In this document: positions 18,125 to 28,815 of the stretch, in pieces
Layout of the letters: each line of letters opens with the position of its first letter
Numbering within the stretch: position 1 is the stretch's first letter
Origin: Sphingopyxis witflariensis
Lineage (GTDB): Bacteria; Pseudomonadota; Alphaproteobacteria; Sphingomonadales; Sphingomonadaceae
Reading direction: 5' to 3'
Assembly (NCBI RefSeq): GCF_002205635.1
Contig: NZ_NISJ01000007.1
Location: 62,001-126,000, forward strand
Length of the DNA: 64,000 nucleotides
Position numbers and translations under genes: made by a program
Notes under the pieces: model-generated
Seen by the model: only the letters and a program-made list of their open reading frames with translations
Databases searched by the model: none
Told to the model about the DNA's origin: nothing

Positions 18125-19255
18125 CTAGCCAATCAAGCGGGCGATCCCGTCCCAGACCCCGATTGAGCCCAAATCGTTGAAAGTCACGACCAGCATCAGC
18201 GTGACGATCGCCGCAAAGCCAAAACGAAAGGCCCATTCCTGAGCCTGCGGCGGTGCCGGGCGCCGCCGCACCGCTTCATAGCCGTAAAAGAGCAAATGGC
18301 CACCATCCAGCATCGGCAATGGCAACAGGTTTATGAACCCGAGATTGATAGAGATGAAGGCAGCGAAGAAGATCAGCTGCTCGATCCCGAGCGATGCCAC
18401 CTCGCCCGACGTCTTGGCGATTTTCACCGGACCGCTCATATCCTTGATCGATCGATCGCCCGTGACGAACTGGACGAGCACTGACGCCGTCATCCGCACG
18501 ATCCCGACCGTCTGGTCGACGCCGTGCCCGATCGCCGCGATCGGCCCCACCGGGGTATAGACGAGCTTCCCCGACCTGATCCCCAGGATCGCCCGTTCCG
18601 ATTTGTTGCCGAACCGGTCGGTTTCCTTGATGATGTCGGGCGTTACAGTCAGCCCAAAACGCTCATTTCCGCGCTCGACGAGCAGATTGACGGGCTGCCC
18701 AAGGTCGAAGGCGATGGCCATCTGAATATCGTCGAACACCCGCATCGAGCGACCGCCGATTTCGAGGATGCGGTCACCTGCCTGCAACCCGGCCGTCGCC
18801 GCAGGCCGCCCGGGATCAACCTGTCCCACCACCGCCGGCGTCTGCGACTGACCATAAGCCATGGCAAAGGCGGCCAGGATCGCAATGGCGAACAGGAAAT
18901 TGGTTACGGGACCTGCAAGCACGATCAGCGCGCGCTTCCACACCGGCTGGGCGGGAAAGCTGTGCGAGCGCTCGGCAGCGGGCATCGCCTGCCAATTGGC
19001 ATCCGGCTGACTGACCGCATCGCGATCGCCCGCAAACTGGACATAGCCGCCGAGCGGCAACCAGCAGATCCGCCATTCGGTACCGCGCTTGTCGGTCCAC
19101 CCGAAAATCTTGCGGCCAAAGCCGATCGAAAAGGCGTCGGCCTTCACCCCGCACCAGCGACCGACGATATAATGGCCATATTCATGGACGAAGACGAGCG
19201 GGCCGAGGACCGCCAGAAATGCGACAAAATAGAGCCAAAGTGGGACGTTAGACAT
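18125..19255 (-). CDS. rseP: RseP-type site-2 (intramembrane) zinc metalloprotease
   Basis: Cleaves membrane-bound anti-sigma factors and remnant signal peptides within the inner membrane. 376 residues with the HExxH site (FVHEYGHYIVG) in the first transmembrane helix, one PDZ domain around residues 130-205 (VVGQVDPGRPAATAGLQAGDRILEIGGR) rather than the two of E. coli RseP, and the second metal site LPLPMLDGGHLLFY near the C-terminus. MSNVPLWLYFVAF is the family start, giving an 8-base overlap with dxr. The frame is open further upstream but this lies inside dxr. Confidence 0.93.
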   Translation of the reverse strand: MSNVPLWLYFVAFLAVLGPLVFVHEYGHYIVGRWCGVKADAFSIGFGRKIFGWTDKRGTEWRICWLPLGGYVQFAGDRDAVSQPDANWQAMPAAERSHSFPAQPVWKRALIVLAGPVTNFLFAIAILAAFAMAYGQSQTPAVVGQVDPGRPAATAGLQAGDRILEIGGRSMRVFDDIQMAIAFDLGQPVNLLVERGNERFGLTVTPDIIKETDRFGNKSERAILGIRSGKLVYTPVGPIAAIGHGVDQTVGIVRMTASVLVQFVTGDRSIKDMSGPVKIAKTSGEVASLGIEQLIFFAAFISINLGFINLLPLPMLDGGHLLFYGYEAVRRRPAPPQAQEWAFRFGFAAIVTLMLVVTFNDLGSIGVWDGIARLIG

Positions 19256-20411
19256 GTTCAAACTGATCCACAAAATGCTGCGCAGCCGCGCGGGATGCGA
19301 CATCGACGCTGAATATGTCGTGAAGCGATGTCGGCACTGCAGGCGCATAGCCGTCAATCACGCGGCTCACCGTATCGACGATCGCCGGAAAGGATATGCG
19401 GCCCGCGAGGAAGGCCGCGACCGCAACCTCATTGGCGGCGTTGAGCTGCGCGGGGCGCGCGCCGCCCTCGGCAATCGCGGCGCGGCAGAGCGCAGTTGCG
19501 GGAAAGCGTGTCTCGTCGGGCGCCTCGAAATCGAGCCGCGCGATGGTGGGCAGGTCAAGCGGCGCGCAGGGCGTCGCCATCCGCTCCGGCCAGGCGAGCG
19601 CCGACGCGATCGGGATTCGCATATCGGGCGACCCGAGTTGGGCGAGGGTCGAGCAGTCGATATATTCGACCAGACTGTGGATCACCGATTGCGGGTGGAC
19701 GAGGATTTCGATGCGGTCGAGCCCGACCGGGAACAGGTGATGCGCCTCGATCAGTTCGAGGCCCTTGTTCATCATCGTCGCCGAATCGACGCTGATTTTC
19801 GCGCCCATCGACCAGTTCGGATGCGCCACCGCCTGCGCCGGAGTGACCCGCGCCATGTCCGCGGCGCTCATCGTGCGGAACGGCCCGCCGCTCGCGGTCA
19901 GGATGATCCGCCGCACCTGATCGATCTTTCCCCCGGCGAGGCACTGGAAAATTGCATTATGCTCGCTGTCGACGGGCAGGATCGTCGATCCCGACGCGCG
20001 CGCGGCAGCGGTCATCAGCGCGCCCGCCGATACCAGGGATTCTTTGTTGGCGAGCGCGACGTCATGCCCCGCCGCGAGCGCCGCCATCGTCGGCGCAAGG
20101 CCGGCGGTGCCGACGATCGCGGCCATGACAAGGTCGGTGGGTCGTTCGGCCGCTTCGACCAGCGCGTCGGCGCCCGCCGCGGCTTCGATGCCGGTTCCAG
20201 CCAGCGCCTCGCGCAACGCAGCATGATGCGCTTCGTCGGCGATCACCGCGATATCGGGACGAAATTCGCGCGCGAGCCGGGCCAGTTCGGCAACGTCACT
20301 GTGCGCGGTCAGCACCGCAATTTGCCAGCCCTCGCCATCGCGGCGAACGAGATCGAGGGTCGACTGTCCCACCGACCCCGTGGCGCCGAACAGCGAAAGG
20401 CGGCGCGTCAT
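19248..20411 (-). CDS. dxr: 1-deoxy-D-xylulose 5-phosphate reductoisomerase
   Basis: NADPH-dependent step to 2-C-methyl-D-erythritol 4-phosphate in the non-mevalonate isoprenoid pathway. 387 residues with the NADPH site SLFGATGSVGQSTLDLV at the N-terminus, LANKESLVSAGALM, the metal and substrate region PVDSEHNAIFQCL, TASGGPFRTM, HPNWSMGAKISVDSATMMNKGLELIEA and HPQSVIHSLVEY. MTRRLSLFGATG sets the ATG at 20411, one base after the cdsA stop. Confidence 0.96.
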   Translation of the reverse strand: MTRRLSLFGATGSVGQSTLDLVRRDGEGWQIAVLTAHSDVAELARLAREFRPDIAVIADEAHHAALREALAGTGIEAAAGADALVEAAERPTDLVMAAIVGTAGLAPTMAALAAGHDVALANKESLVSAGALMTAAARASGSTILPVDSEHNAIFQCLAGGKIDQVRRIILTASGGPFRTMSAADMARVTPAQAVAHPNWSMGAKISVDSATMMNKGLELIEAHHLFPVGLDRIEILVHPQSVIHSLVEYIDCSTLAQLGSPDMRIPIASALAWPERMATPCAPLDLPTIARLDFEAPDETRFPATALCRAAIAEGGARPAQLNAANEVAVAAFLAGRISFPAIVDTVSRVIDGYAPAVPTSLHDIFSVDVASRAAAQHFVDQFEHV

Positions 20412-20412
20412 A

Positions 20413-21090
20413 TCAGCCGCCCGCCTGCACGGCGATCTGCCCGGCAACGGCCAGTCCACCGAGGATGACCGCAACCGGCAGCAGCCCGTCAACGCGGTCG
20501 AAGACGCCGCCATGGCCGGGGATCATCTTGCCCGAATCCTTGACCCCGGCGCGGCGCTTCATCCAGCTTTGAGCCAGATCGCCGAGCTGCGCCATCAGAC
20601 CCATGACGAGCCCGATCCACAGCGGAACCCCGACAATCTCGCCGCGGTCACCGAGCGTCGCCCCGACGATCAGCGCCGCGATCATCCCGCCAATCAGCCC
20701 CGACCAGGTCTTGGACGGGCTGATTTTCGGCGCGAGCCGCGCGCCGCCGAAGGCGCGACCGGCGAAATAGGCGCCAATATCCGTGGCCCAGACCATCGCA
20801 AACACCCACAGCGCTGCGGTGACGCCCAGATTGTCGCGAATGAACCACAGCCCCGCCGTCGCACCGAGGACGATGAGCGGCCCGAGTGCGGTCAGTGCGG
20901 CCCTTGTGCCCAGGCCCACCGTCATCGCGCGGACCAGTCCGAACCATTCGACGATAACGAGCGCGCCGCCGATCAGCAGCAACAGGCCGAAAGCCAGACC
21001 ACCGAACCACAGCGCGGTGCCCGCGATCGCCAGCAAGACGACCGCCGATCCGAACCGCACCAACAGATCCGACTTCGCAGCTGTCGCCAT
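20413..21090 (-). CDS. cdsA: Phosphatidate cytidylyltransferase (CDP-diglyceride synthase)
   Basis: Makes CDP-diacylglycerol from CTP and phosphatidic acid in the inner membrane; feeds PssA, which is encoded near 26 kb. 225 residues with several hydrophobic helices and the family signature around KISPSKTWSGLIGG...GDLAQSWMKRRAGVKDSGKMIPGHGGVFDRVDG, which includes the conserved Ser, Asp and Lys residues. MATAAKSDLLVRFGSA gives the ATG at 21090, two bases after the uppS stop. It is short compared with the 285-residue E. coli protein, with fewer N-terminal helices. Confidence 0.95.
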   Translation of the reverse strand: MATAAKSDLLVRFGSAVVLLAIAGTALWFGGLAFGLLLLIGGALVIVEWFGLVRAMTVGLGTRAALTALGPLIVLGATAGLWFIRDNLGVTAALWVFAMVWATDIGAYFAGRAFGGARLAPKISPSKTWSGLIGGMIAALIVGATLGDRGEIVGVPLWIGLVMGLMAQLGDLAQSWMKRRAGVKDSGKMIPGHGGVFDRVDGLLPVAVILGGLAVAGQIAVQAGG

Positions 21091-21092
21091 TC

Positions 21093-21779
<687 letters not shown>

Positions 21780-21796
21780 AACTCGAACCTAAAACT

Positions 21797-21916
21797 CCGC
21801 TCGCCCTGAGCTTGTCGAAGCATGTCCTGAGCGGCTGCCGCAGACAGGCAGCCGAAGGGGGCCGTTCTTTCTTTTCGAAGAGAAGGACGGGGCTTCGACA
21901 GGCTCAGCCCGAACGG
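21797..21916. repeat. Intergenic hairpin repeat, copy C (composite)
   Basis: Outer arms CGCTCGCCCTGAGCTTGTCG and the complement pair GCTTCGACAGGCTCAGCCCG; inner arms GCCGTTCTTTCTTTTCG and AGAAGGACGG. Compared with copies A and B it has an extra internal hairpin (CGGCTGCC and GGCAGCCG, 21832-21853). It lies between frr and uppS, inside the essential translation/envelope operon. Confidence 0.88.
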
Positions 21917-21940
21917 CTGAAAGAACGGTGCCAAAAAGCA

Positions 21941-22495
21941 CTAGCCCAGGATTTCCTTTTCCTTCGCCGTCGCGGCAGCGTCGAGTTCGGCAATCGTCGC
22001 GTCGGTCAGCTTCTGCACCTCGGTTTCGTGGCGCTTGCGATCGTCCTCGCTGATTTCCTTTTTATTCTCATCAGCCTTCAGATTGTCCATGCCGTCGCGG
22101 CGGACGTTGCGCACCGCGACGCGCGCCGCCTCTGCATATTTTCCGGCAAGCTTCGACAGTTCCTTGCGGCGCTCCTGCGTCATTTCGGGGATCGGCAGAC
22201 GCAGCATCTGGCCGTCGACGATCGGGTTGAGGCCAAGGCCCGCCGAACGGATCGCCTTGTCGACCGGACCGACGTTCGACTTGTCCCAGACCTGCACCGT
22301 CAGCATGCGCGCTTCGGGCGCGCTGACCGACGCAACCTGGTTGAGCGGCATTTGGGCGCCATAGACCTCGACCGTCACCGGATCGAGCAGCGCGGTATGC
22401 GCGCGACCGGTACGGAGACCCGCGAGGTCGCTTTTCAGCGATTCGACCGCGCCGTGCATCCGGCGTTCCAGGTCGGCCTTGTCATATTTCGCCAT
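21941..22495 (-). CDS. frr: Ribosome recycling factor
   Basis: Splits post-termination ribosomes together with EF-G. 184 residues starting [33 protein letters not shown], with [26 protein letters not shown] and the C-terminal helix region [29 protein letters not shown]. The upstream AGAGGAAAAG is a good ribosome site and fixes the ATG at 22495 even though the frame extends upstream. Confidence 0.97.
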   Translation of the reverse strand: MAKYDKADLERRMHGAVESLKSDLAGLRTGRAHTALLDPVTVEVYGAQMPLNQVASVSAPEARMLTVQVWDKSNVGPVDKAIRSAGLGLNPIVDGQMLRLPIPEMTQERRKELSKLAGKYAEAARVAVRNVRRDGMDNLKADENKKEISEDDRKRHETEVQKLTDATIAELDAAATAKEKEILG

Positions 22496-22544
22496 CGTCT
22501 TTTCCTCTATTCTAAGCGCTTCGGCTGCGTTGCCGAGCGTGATT

Positions 22545-22589
22545 TCGTCAGTCGGCGTCGCCGACGTCATATCGTCAGTCAGCGTCGCC
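22545..22589. repeat. Imperfect tandem duplication at the pyrH 3' end
   Basis: TCGTCAGTCGGCGTCGCC at 22545-22562 and TCGTCAGTCAGCGTCGCC at 22572-22589 differ at one base. The second copy is the end of pyrH (encoding GDAD and the TGA), so the first is a partial duplicate of the gene's 3' end in the pyrH-frr spacer. Confidence 0.8.
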
Positions 22590-23297
22590 AACGATGGTGG
22601 ACACACCCTCACCCGTCAGAACGCGCGCCAGGTTGCCGGGTTCGCGAATGTTGAACACGACAATCGGAATATGGTTGTCGCGGCACAGCGCGACCGCACT
22701 GGCGTCCATGACCTTCAGATTGTCGGCAAGAACACGGTCATAGCTGAGCCGGTCATAGCGGACCGCATTCGGGTCCTTCTTGGGATCGGCGTTATAGACG
22801 CCATCGACGCTGGTGCCCTTGAGCAGCGCATCGCACTTCATTTCGGCAGCGCGCAGAGCGGCGCCGCTGTCGGTGGTGAAATAGGGGGCGCCAACGCCAG
22901 CGGCAAAGATCACCACCCGGCCTTTTTCCATATGGCGCTCGGCGCGGCGGCGGATGACGGGTTCGCACACCTTGTCCATTTCGATCGCCGACTGGACGCG
23001 CGTTTCGACGCCCAGCTGCTCAAGCGCATTCTGCATTGCGAGCGCGTTCATCACTGTCGCGAGCATGCCCATATAATCGGCCTGCGCGCGGTCCATGCCC
23101 TTCGCGGCGCCCGCCATGCCGCGAAAAATATTACCGCCGCCGATCACCAGGCAGATTTCGAGCCCGCGTTCCTTTGCCGCCTTGACCTCGGCGGCCATGC
23201 TGGCGACAGTTTCGGGGTCGATGCCAAAGGCGCTCGAGCCCATCAACGCCTCGCCCGACAGTTTCAACAAAATACGTTTCAGGCCGGGCAATGCCAT
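22575..23297 (-). CDS. pyrH: UMP kinase
   Basis: Phosphorylates UMP to UDP. A 240-residue amino acid kinase-fold protein with [19 protein letters not shown], a [15 protein letters not shown] stretch, [13 protein letters not shown] and [13 protein letters not shown], all typical of bacterial PyrH. It lies between tsf and frr as in most bacteria. Confidence 0.97.
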   Translation of the reverse strand: MALPGLKRILLKLSGEALMGSSAFGIDPETVASMAAEVKAAKERGLEICLVIGGGNIFRGMAGAAKGMDRAQADYMGMLATVMNALAMQNALEQLGVETRVQSAIEMDKVCEPVIRRRAERHMEKGRVVIFAAGVGAPYFTTDSGAALRAAEMKCDALLKGTSVDGVYNADPKKDPNAVRYDRLSYDRVLADNLKVMDASAVALCRDNHIPIVVFNIREPGNLARVLTGEGVSTIVGDAD

Positions 23298-23333
23298 ATT
23301 GCGATAATACCTTTAGCAGGGGGAGAATATGCG

Positions 23334-23367
23334 AATGGCGCGCACCCTAGTCAGAGTACGCGCCATT
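23334..23367 (-). terminator. Hairpin between tsf and pyrH
   Basis: Nine-pair perfect stem AATGGCGCG / CGCGCCATT with a 16-base loop. There is no clear T-run on the minus strand, so this may be an attenuator or RNA-processing site rather than a full terminator. Confidence 0.5.
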
Positions 23368-23413
23368 GCCAAGCGGGCTGCCGCGCCGCAGCGCAGCAAT
23401 CCCACACTATTTG

Positions 23414-24340
23414 TTAGACGCCGGCGACCGCCGCGACTTCCGCCGCAAAGTCGCTTTCTTCCTTCTCAATGCCTTCGCCGAGCTGGAAGCGCGTGAAGCC
23501 CTTGAGAGTGATCGTCGCGCCGACATCCTTGCCGGCTGCGGCAACGACTTCAGCGACCGGGGTCTTGCCGTCCATCACGAACAGCTGCGACAGCAGCGCA
23601 TTTTCCTTGCGGAACTTCGCGATCGAGCCATCAACCATCTTCGAGACGATCTCGGCGGGCTTGCCCGACTGAGCGGCCTTTTCCTCGGCGATCGCGCGTT
23701 CGCGAGCAACGAGGTCGGCGTCGAGATCGTCGCCGTTCAGCGCCAGCGGGTTCGCGGCGGCGACGTGCATCGCCAGCTGCTTGCCCAGCGGCTCCAGAAC
23801 GTCGGCGCCAGCAGTCGATTCGAGCGCGATCAGCACGCCGATCTTGCCCATGCCGGGGGCGGCGGCGTTGTGAACATAGGCGGTAACGACGCCCGAGTTC
23901 ACCGACATGATCGCCGAGCGGCGCAGCGACTGGTTTTCACCGATCGTCGCGACATTCTGCGTCAGCGCTTCGGCGACGGTGCCGCCGGTCGGGTAAGCCG
24001 ACGCGCCCAGCGCGTCGATGTCGGTGATGTTGCCGGCAAGCGCGACCTGGGTCACGTCACGGACAAAGCCCTGGAACTGTTCGTTCTTCGCAACGAAGTC
24101 GGTTTCGCTGTTGACCTCGACCATCGCGCCGCGATTGCCGTCGGTGGCGACGCCAACCAGGCCTTCAGCAGCAACGCGGCCAGCCTTTTTGGCGGCGGCG
24201 GCGAGACCCTTGGTGCGCAGCCAGTCGATCGATGCTTCGACGTCGCCGTTGTTTTCGGCGAGCGCTTTCTTGCAATCCATCATGCCGGCGCCGGTGCGGT
24301 CGCGCAGTTCCTTGACGAGAGCGGCCGTAATTTCAGCCAT
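23414..24340 (-). CDS. tsf: Elongation factor Ts
   Basis: Guanine nucleotide exchange factor for EF-Tu. 308 residues: N-terminal UBA-like domain [27 protein letters not shown], then the [10 protein letters not shown] signature and the C-terminal dimerisation/core region. MAEITAALV sets the ATG at 24340, preceded by GGAAAGG. rpsB lies upstream with a 142-base spacer. Confidence 0.98.
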   Translation of the reverse strand: MAEITAALVKELRDRTGAGMMDCKKALAENNGDVEASIDWLRTKGLAAAAKKAGRVAAEGLVGVATDGNRGAMVEVNSETDFVAKNEQFQGFVRDVTQVALAGNITDIDALGASAYPTGGTVAEALTQNVATIGENQSLRRSAIMSVNSGVVTAYVHNAAAPGMGKIGVLIALESTAGADVLEPLGKQLAMHVAAANPLALNGDDLDADLVARERAIAEEKAAQSGKPAEIVSKMVDGSIAKFRKENALLSQLFVMDGKTPVAEVVAAAGKDVGATITLKGFTRFQLGEGIEKEESDFAAEVAAVAGV

Positions 24341-24482
24341 GGTTGATCCTTTCCAAGTGGGGGACAGGCGGTCCAATCCGGCCTGCCGCTGCGCCGCGCA
24401 GATGGCGGCGCGATAAGTCAATGCGATGACCGGGGCGGCGGCCGCACGAATGCCGCCGCCGCCGGGGTCACGTCAGGCGCAC

Positions 24483-25322
24483 TTATGCGTCGCTCTGGCG
24501 CTCGGTTTCAGCGGCCGCTGCGGCCGGAACCTGTTCGTCTTCGGTCACGACCGGAGCGGGTGCAGCTTCTTCGACCAGCACAGCTTCGGCAACCGGGTTC
24601 ACGGCGGCGCCAAGGTCTTCGCCGCGATCGGCGCGGGCCTGCTGGCCGCCACGGGTCGCAGCCTGGGCGATCGCGTCGCAATACATGCGAATCGCACGGG
24701 CGGCGTCATCATTCGCCGGAACCGGGAATGCGATGCCGTCAGGCGAAACGTTCGAATCGAGGATCGCAACGACAGGAATACCAAGGACGTTGGCTTCCTT
24801 GATCGCCAGCTCTTCCTTGTTCGCGTCGATCACGAACATCACGTCGGGAATGCCGCCCATGTCGCGAATGCCGCCGAGCGACATTTCGAGCTTGTCGCGC
24901 TCGCGCGTCTTGTTGAGGACTTCCTTCTTGGTCAGACCCGAGGTGTCACCCGACAGCTGCTCTTCGAGCATCTTGAGGCGCTTGATCGAACCCGAGATCG
25001 TCTTCCAGTTGGTGAGCATGCCGCCCAGCCAGCGATGGTTGACGAAGTGCTGACCCGAAGCGCGAGCCGCATCGGCGATCGGGCCCTGTGCCTGGCGCTT
25101 GGTGCCGACGAACAGGACCTTGCCGCCCGAAGCCGCCGACGAGGCGACGAATTCGAGAGCGCGCGCGAAAAGCGGAACGGTCTGCGACAGGTCAAGAATG
25201 TGGATGCCGTTGCGCGCGCCGAAGATATACGGCTTCATACGCGGGTTCCAACGGTGGGTCTGGTGGCCGAAGTGGGCGCCAGCTTCGATAAGATTCTGCA
25301 TCGTGACGACAGGGGCCGCCAT
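24483..25322 (-). CDS. rpsB: 30S ribosomal protein S2
   Basis: 279 residues starting [45 protein letters not shown], which is unmistakable S2. A C-terminal extension of about 45 residues, rich in Ala, Glu and Val, exceeds the usual 240-residue length; such tails are seen in alphaproteobacterial S2 proteins. GGAGAAAG upstream of 25322 is the ribosome site and decides the start. Confidence 0.98.
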   Translation of the reverse strand: MAAPVVTMQNLIEAGAHFGHQTHRWNPRMKPYIFGARNGIHILDLSQTVPLFARALEFVASSAASGGKVLFVGTKRQAQGPIADAARASGQHFVNHRWLGGMLTNWKTISGSIKRLKMLEEQLSGDTSGLTKKEVLNKTRERDKLEMSLGGIRDMGGIPDVMFVIDANKEELAIKEANVLGIPVVAILDSNVSPDGIAFPVPANDDAARAIRMYCDAIAQAATRGGQQARADRGEDLGAAVNPVAEAVLVEEAAPAPVVTEDEQVPAAAAAETERQSDA

Positions 25323-25646
25323 AGTCTTTCTCCTTCCGGTTGGTCCTCTGGAAAGCAAGAACCGAGGCATCCGCGAGGGATGGTCCCGGCACCGGTTTAT
25401 GTGCGCCTTCCATGTGGAATGGCCGGGCCGTTAAACGCCCTTACCGTGAAAAGCAAGGGGGAAGCAGGCCTTTTGCTCGGCTGAAGCCCTCAATATCGAT
25501 GCGCGCGAAATTGCGGCACGACGACAATCGCACTCGGTTCGTCGCAAAACGCTTGAGAACAAAAAGGGAACATGGAACAAAAGCATCAGCGAGGCCGTCC
25601 CATCGACACCAGGGTTTTCGCACGAAAAAACCGGAAGGACAAGATC
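25323..25646. other. Intergenic region upstream of rpsB (324 bases)
   Basis: Divergent spacer between rpsB and the small membrane protein gene. The rpsB leader (25323-25440) contains small stem-loops such as CATCC-GCGAG-GGATG (25370-25384), which could be an autoregulatory S2 leader, but I cannot match it to a known motif. No gene is supported here. Confidence 0.5.
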
Positions 25647-25892
25647 ATGGTTCAGGTCGCAGCCGCTCTCCTTTTCGCCGTCGCCGCCGGGCTCGGCATC
25701 ACCGTGATCGTCGCGATGCTGAAATCCAATGAAGATGCGATCCTGTCGGCACTGCTCGGCGAAGGCGCCTTCCCTATCGCGGTCGCACCGAAATCAGGCC
25801 CCGCACCGCGCGTCCTGCCGCTGCGCCGGACCGGCGCACGCCCGATTCGCAATGCCGCCCGCCCTCAGCCGCAGTTCAGCCGCGCCGCCTGA
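25647..25892 (+). CDS. Small single-helix membrane protein, unknown function
   Basis: 81 residues: a hydrophobic helix at the N-terminus (MVQVAAALLFAVAAGLGITVIVAML) followed by a short acidic stretch and a basic Pro/Arg-rich tail. The ATG at 25647 has a good ribosome site (GGAAGGAC), so it is preferred to the upstream in-frame ATG at 25572. No family recognised. Its end overlaps the convergent pssA gene by 17 bases. Confidence 0.6.
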   Translation: MVQVAAALLFAVAAGLGITVIVAMLKSNEDAILSALLGEGAFPIAVAPKSGPAPRVLPLRRTGARPIRNAARPQPQFSRAA

Positions 25893-26664
25893 CCTTCGCA
25901 TAGCTGGCGAGGCCAAAGGGCAGCGCAATCATATAGAGCGCGCACACTGCGAGCAGGGTCCACCAGGGCGCCGTCACCATCGCCGCACCAAACAAGCCGA
26001 CACCCGCCAGTGCAAAGATGCGCCACGAACGACGCAGGCGGATCGACGACCAGCTATAGGTGGGGATGGCAGAGATCATCAGCATCGCGATGCCAAGCGC
26101 CCAGGGCATGACGACATACCATTGGCGAAACAGGTCATTGTCGGTCACCAGCCACAGATAGACGGGAACGAACGACAGCCCCGCCCCGGCAGGTGCCGGA
26201 ATACCGGTCATGAAACCGGCCGACTTGTGCGGCTGAAAATCGGCATCCATGCGCGAATTGAAGCGCGCGAGGCGGAGTGCGCAGCAGACCGCAAGCGCGA
26301 GCGCGGCGGTCCAGCCGAATTTGGGTGCCTCATCGAGCGACCAGAAGAACAGGATCATCGCCGGCGCCACGCCAAAGGCGATCACGTCGGACAGCGAATC
26401 GAGTTCGGCGCCAAATTTGCTTTGCGCGCGAAGCAGCCGGGCAATACGCCCGTCCATTCCGTCGAGCACGCCGGCGACGATGATCATCGTGATCGCGGCG
26501 GCCCATTCGCCGTCGATCGCGAAACGAACCCCGGTCAGGCCAGAGCAAAGCGCCAGGATCGTGATCGCATTGGGGGCAAAGGCGCGCAGCGGGATACCGC
26601 CGATCCGGCGACGCTCGCTATCGGGCACCGTCTGCCCGTCTTCGGTCAGCTTGGCATCCGGCAC
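25876..26664 (-). CDS. pssA: CDP-diacylglycerol-serine O-phosphatidyltransferase
   Basis: Forms phosphatidylserine from CDP-diacylglycerol and serine in the inner membrane. The CDP-alcohol phosphatidyltransferase signature DGMDGRIARLL...GAELDSLSD is complete, with several transmembrane helices. About 262 residues. The start is inferred as the GTG at 26664, one base after the psd stop; the frame is open further upstream but that would lie inside psd. With psd immediately upstream, the pair converts CDP-diacylglycerol to phosphatidylethanolamine. Confidence 0.93.
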   Translation of the reverse strand: MPDAKLTEDGQTVPDSERRRIGGIPLRAFAPNAITILALCSGLTGVRFAIDGEWAAAITMIIVAGVLDGMDGRIARLLRAQSKFGAELDSLSDVIAFGVAPAMILFFWSLDEAPKFGWTAALALAVCCALRLARFNSRMDADFQPHKSAGFMTGIPAPAGAGLSFVPVYLWLVTDNDLFRQWYVVMPWALGIAMLMISAIPTYSWSSIRLRRSWRIFALAGVGLFGAAMVTAPWWTLLAVCALYMIALPFGLASYAKVRRRG

Positions 26665-26665
26665 A

Positions 26666-27400
26666 TTATTGCCCGACACCGTCGATCGTTTCGGCCTTGC
26701 CGATCCGCGCGACGATGGTTTCTCCGGCGAGCGTGCGCTGGCCGAGCAAGACCTGCGACGTCGTACCCGCAGGCAGATAGACGTCGACGCGGCTGCCAAA
26801 ACGGATCAGGCCGACGCGCTGGCCGGTCGAAAGCTCGGCGCCCATGCTGACAAAGGGCATGATGCGCCGCGCGACGAGGCCGGCAATCTGGGTAAAGCCG
26901 ATGCGGACCCCGTCGGCGCGCTCGACGACGAAATGCTGGCGCTCATTTTCCTCGCTCGCCTTGTCGAGGTCGGCGTTCAGGAACTTGCCGGGGATATAGA
27001 CGAGCTTGCGCAACGTCCCTGCGACCGCGGTGCGGTTGATATGGACGTCGAAGACGCTCATGAAAATCGACACGCGCAGCATCGGCGCGTCGCCCAGCCC
27101 GTCGAGCCCGGCGATTTCGGGCGGCGGCAGGACCTCGGCGATTTGCGTCACCAGCCCGTCGGCGGGGGCGATCACCAGATCGTTTCCGGTCGGGGTGATC
27201 CGTACCGGGTCGCGAAAAAAGGCGCCGACCCAAGCGGTCACGCCGGCCATCAGCCAGCCGAGGATTTCCCAGCCGAGCAGCCAGAAGCATAAGGTCACGA
27301 TCGCGGCGATCAGAAGGAACTTGCGGCCTTCGGGATGGATCGACGGCCAGCGCCACTTGATACCGCCACCGGGGCGGTTGGAAGAGATGGTTGTGGACAT
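26666..27400 (-). CDS. psd: Phosphatidylserine decarboxylase (archaeal/short type)
   Basis: Decarboxylates phosphatidylserine to phosphatidylethanolamine. 244 residues with two N-terminal hydrophobic segments, [31 protein letters not shown] and the self-cleavage site [11 protein letters not shown], where Gly-Ser cleavage generates the pyruvoyl cofactor on the new N-terminal Ser. It belongs to the short PSD type rather than the LGST type of E. coli. The stop codon is followed directly by the pssA start. Confidence 0.95.
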   Translation of the reverse strand: MSTTISSNRPGGGIKWRWPSIHPEGRKFLLIAAIVTLCFWLLGWEILGWLMAGVTAWVGAFFRDPVRITPTGNDLVIAPADGLVTQIAEVLPPPEIAGLDGLGDAPMLRVSIFMSVFDVHINRTAVAGTLRKLVYIPGKFLNADLDKASEENERQHFVVERADGVRIGFTQIAGLVARRIMPFVSMGAELSTGQRVGLIRFGSRVDVYLPAGTTSQVLLGQRTLAGETIVARIGKAETIDGVGQ

Positions 27401-27535
27401 GGCGTTCTTCTAGGGCCGCCGTCCCGCACTGACAATGGGATATGGGTAACATCGACCGGCAACGACAGTTGAACAATTGCGCCGCATTGCCTAAGGCGCG
27501 TGCAAATCCGACTCCCCAAGGAAAAAGGCACTATT

Positions 27536-28750
27536 ATGGGCAAGATCAAGGTAGCCAACCCGGTCGTCGAACTCGACGGCGACGAAATGACCCGGATCAT
27601 CTGGCAATGGATCCGCGAACGGTTGATCTTGCCCTATCTCGATATCGACCTGCATTATTACGATCTCAGCATCGAAAAGCGCGACGAGACCGACGACAAG
27701 ATCACCGTCGATGCCGCCAATGCGATCAAGAAGCATGGCGTCGGCGTGAAGTGCGCGACGATCACCCCTGACGAACAGCGCGTCGAGGAATTCGGCCTCA
27801 AGAAAATGTGGAAGTCGCCGAACGGCACGATCCGCAACATATTGGGCGGCGTCGTTTTCCGCGAACCGATCGTGATGAAGAATGTCCCCCGCCTCGTTCC
27901 CGGCTGGACCGACCCGATCGTCGTCGGCCGCCACGCATTTGGCGACCAGTATAAGGCGACCGATTTCCGCGTCCCCGGTCCCGGCAAGCTGCGCCTGGTG
28001 TTCGAAGGCGAAGACGGTACGCTGATCGATGAAGAAGTGTTCCTGTTCCCGTCGTCGGGCGTCGCGATGGCGATGTACAATCTCGACGATTCGATCCGCG
28101 ACTTCGCGCGCGCCAGCCTGAACTATGGCCTCGCGCGCCAGTGGCCAGTGTATCTGTCGACCAAGAACACGATCCTGAAAGCCTATGACGGCCGTTTCAA
28201 GGATCTGTTCGAGGAAGTGTTCGACGCCGAATTCAAGGACAAGTTCGCCGCAGCCGGCATCACCTATGAGCATCGCCTGATCGACGACATGGTCGCATCG
28301 GCGCTCAAATGGAGCGGCAAGTTCGTCTGGGCCTGCAAGAATTACGACGGCGACGTTCAGTCGGATACCGTCGCGCAGGGCTTTGGCTCGCTCGGCCTGA
28401 TGACCAGCGTGCTGATGACCCCCGATGGCCAGACCGTCGAATCCGAAGCCGCGCACGGCACCGTCACGCGCCACTATCGCATGCACCAGCAGGGCAAGGC
28501 GACCTCGACCAACCCGATCGCGTCGATCTTTGCCTGGACCGGCGGCCTCAAGCATCGCGGCAAGCTCGACAACACCCCCGAGGTGACGAAGTTCGCCGAA
28601 ACCCTCGAGCGCGTCTGCGTCGACACCGTCGAAAGCGGCAAGATGACCAAGGATCTGGCGCTGTTGATCGGCCCCGACCAGAACTGGCTGACCACCGAAG
28701 GCTTCTTCGAGGCGATCGTCGAAAATCTCGAAGTGGCAATGAAGGCCTGA
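27536..28750 (+). CDS. icd: NADP-dependent isocitrate dehydrogenase (eukaryote-like homodimeric type)
   Basis: Oxidatively decarboxylates isocitrate to 2-oxoglutarate with NADP. 404 residues starting [23 protein letters not shown], with [14 protein letters not shown] (substrate Ser/Asn), [57 protein letters not shown] and [12 protein letters not shown]. This is the type II IDH found in eukaryotes and alphaproteobacteria, not the E. coli type. The ribosome site AAGGAAAAAGG fixes the ATG at 27536. A strong hairpin follows the stop. Confidence 0.97.
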   Translation: MGKIKVANPVVELDGDEMTRIIWQWIRERLILPYLDIDLHYYDLSIEKRDETDDKITVDAANAIKKHGVGVKCATITPDEQRVEEFGLKKMWKSPNGTIRNILGGVVFREPIVMKNVPRLVPGWTDPIVVGRHAFGDQYKATDFRVPGPGKLRLVFEGEDGTLIDEEVFLFPSSGVAMAMYNLDDSIRDFARASLNYGLARQWPVYLSTKNTILKAYDGRFKDLFEEVFDAEFKDKFAAAGITYEHRLIDDMVASALKWSGKFVWACKNYDGDVQSDTVAQGFGSLGLMTSVLMTPDGQTVESEAAHGTVTRHYRMHQQGKATSTNPIASIFAWTGGLKHRGKLDNTPEVTKFAETLERVCVDTVESGKMTKDLALLIGPDQNWLTTEGFFEAIVENLEVAMKA

Positions 28751-28787
28751 AACAACCGAATAGGTTGACATAGACGACTAGCCAACC

Positions 28788-28814
28788 GGGGCCGGCCTGC
28801 ATAAGGTCGGCCCC
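28788..28814 (+). terminator. GC-rich hairpin after icd
   Basis: GGGGCCGGCC-TGCATAA-GGTCGGCCCC, ten pairs including one G-U, with no T-run. It ends one base before the ATG assigned to the downstream antiporter. Confidence 0.65.
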
Positions 28815-28815
28815 A

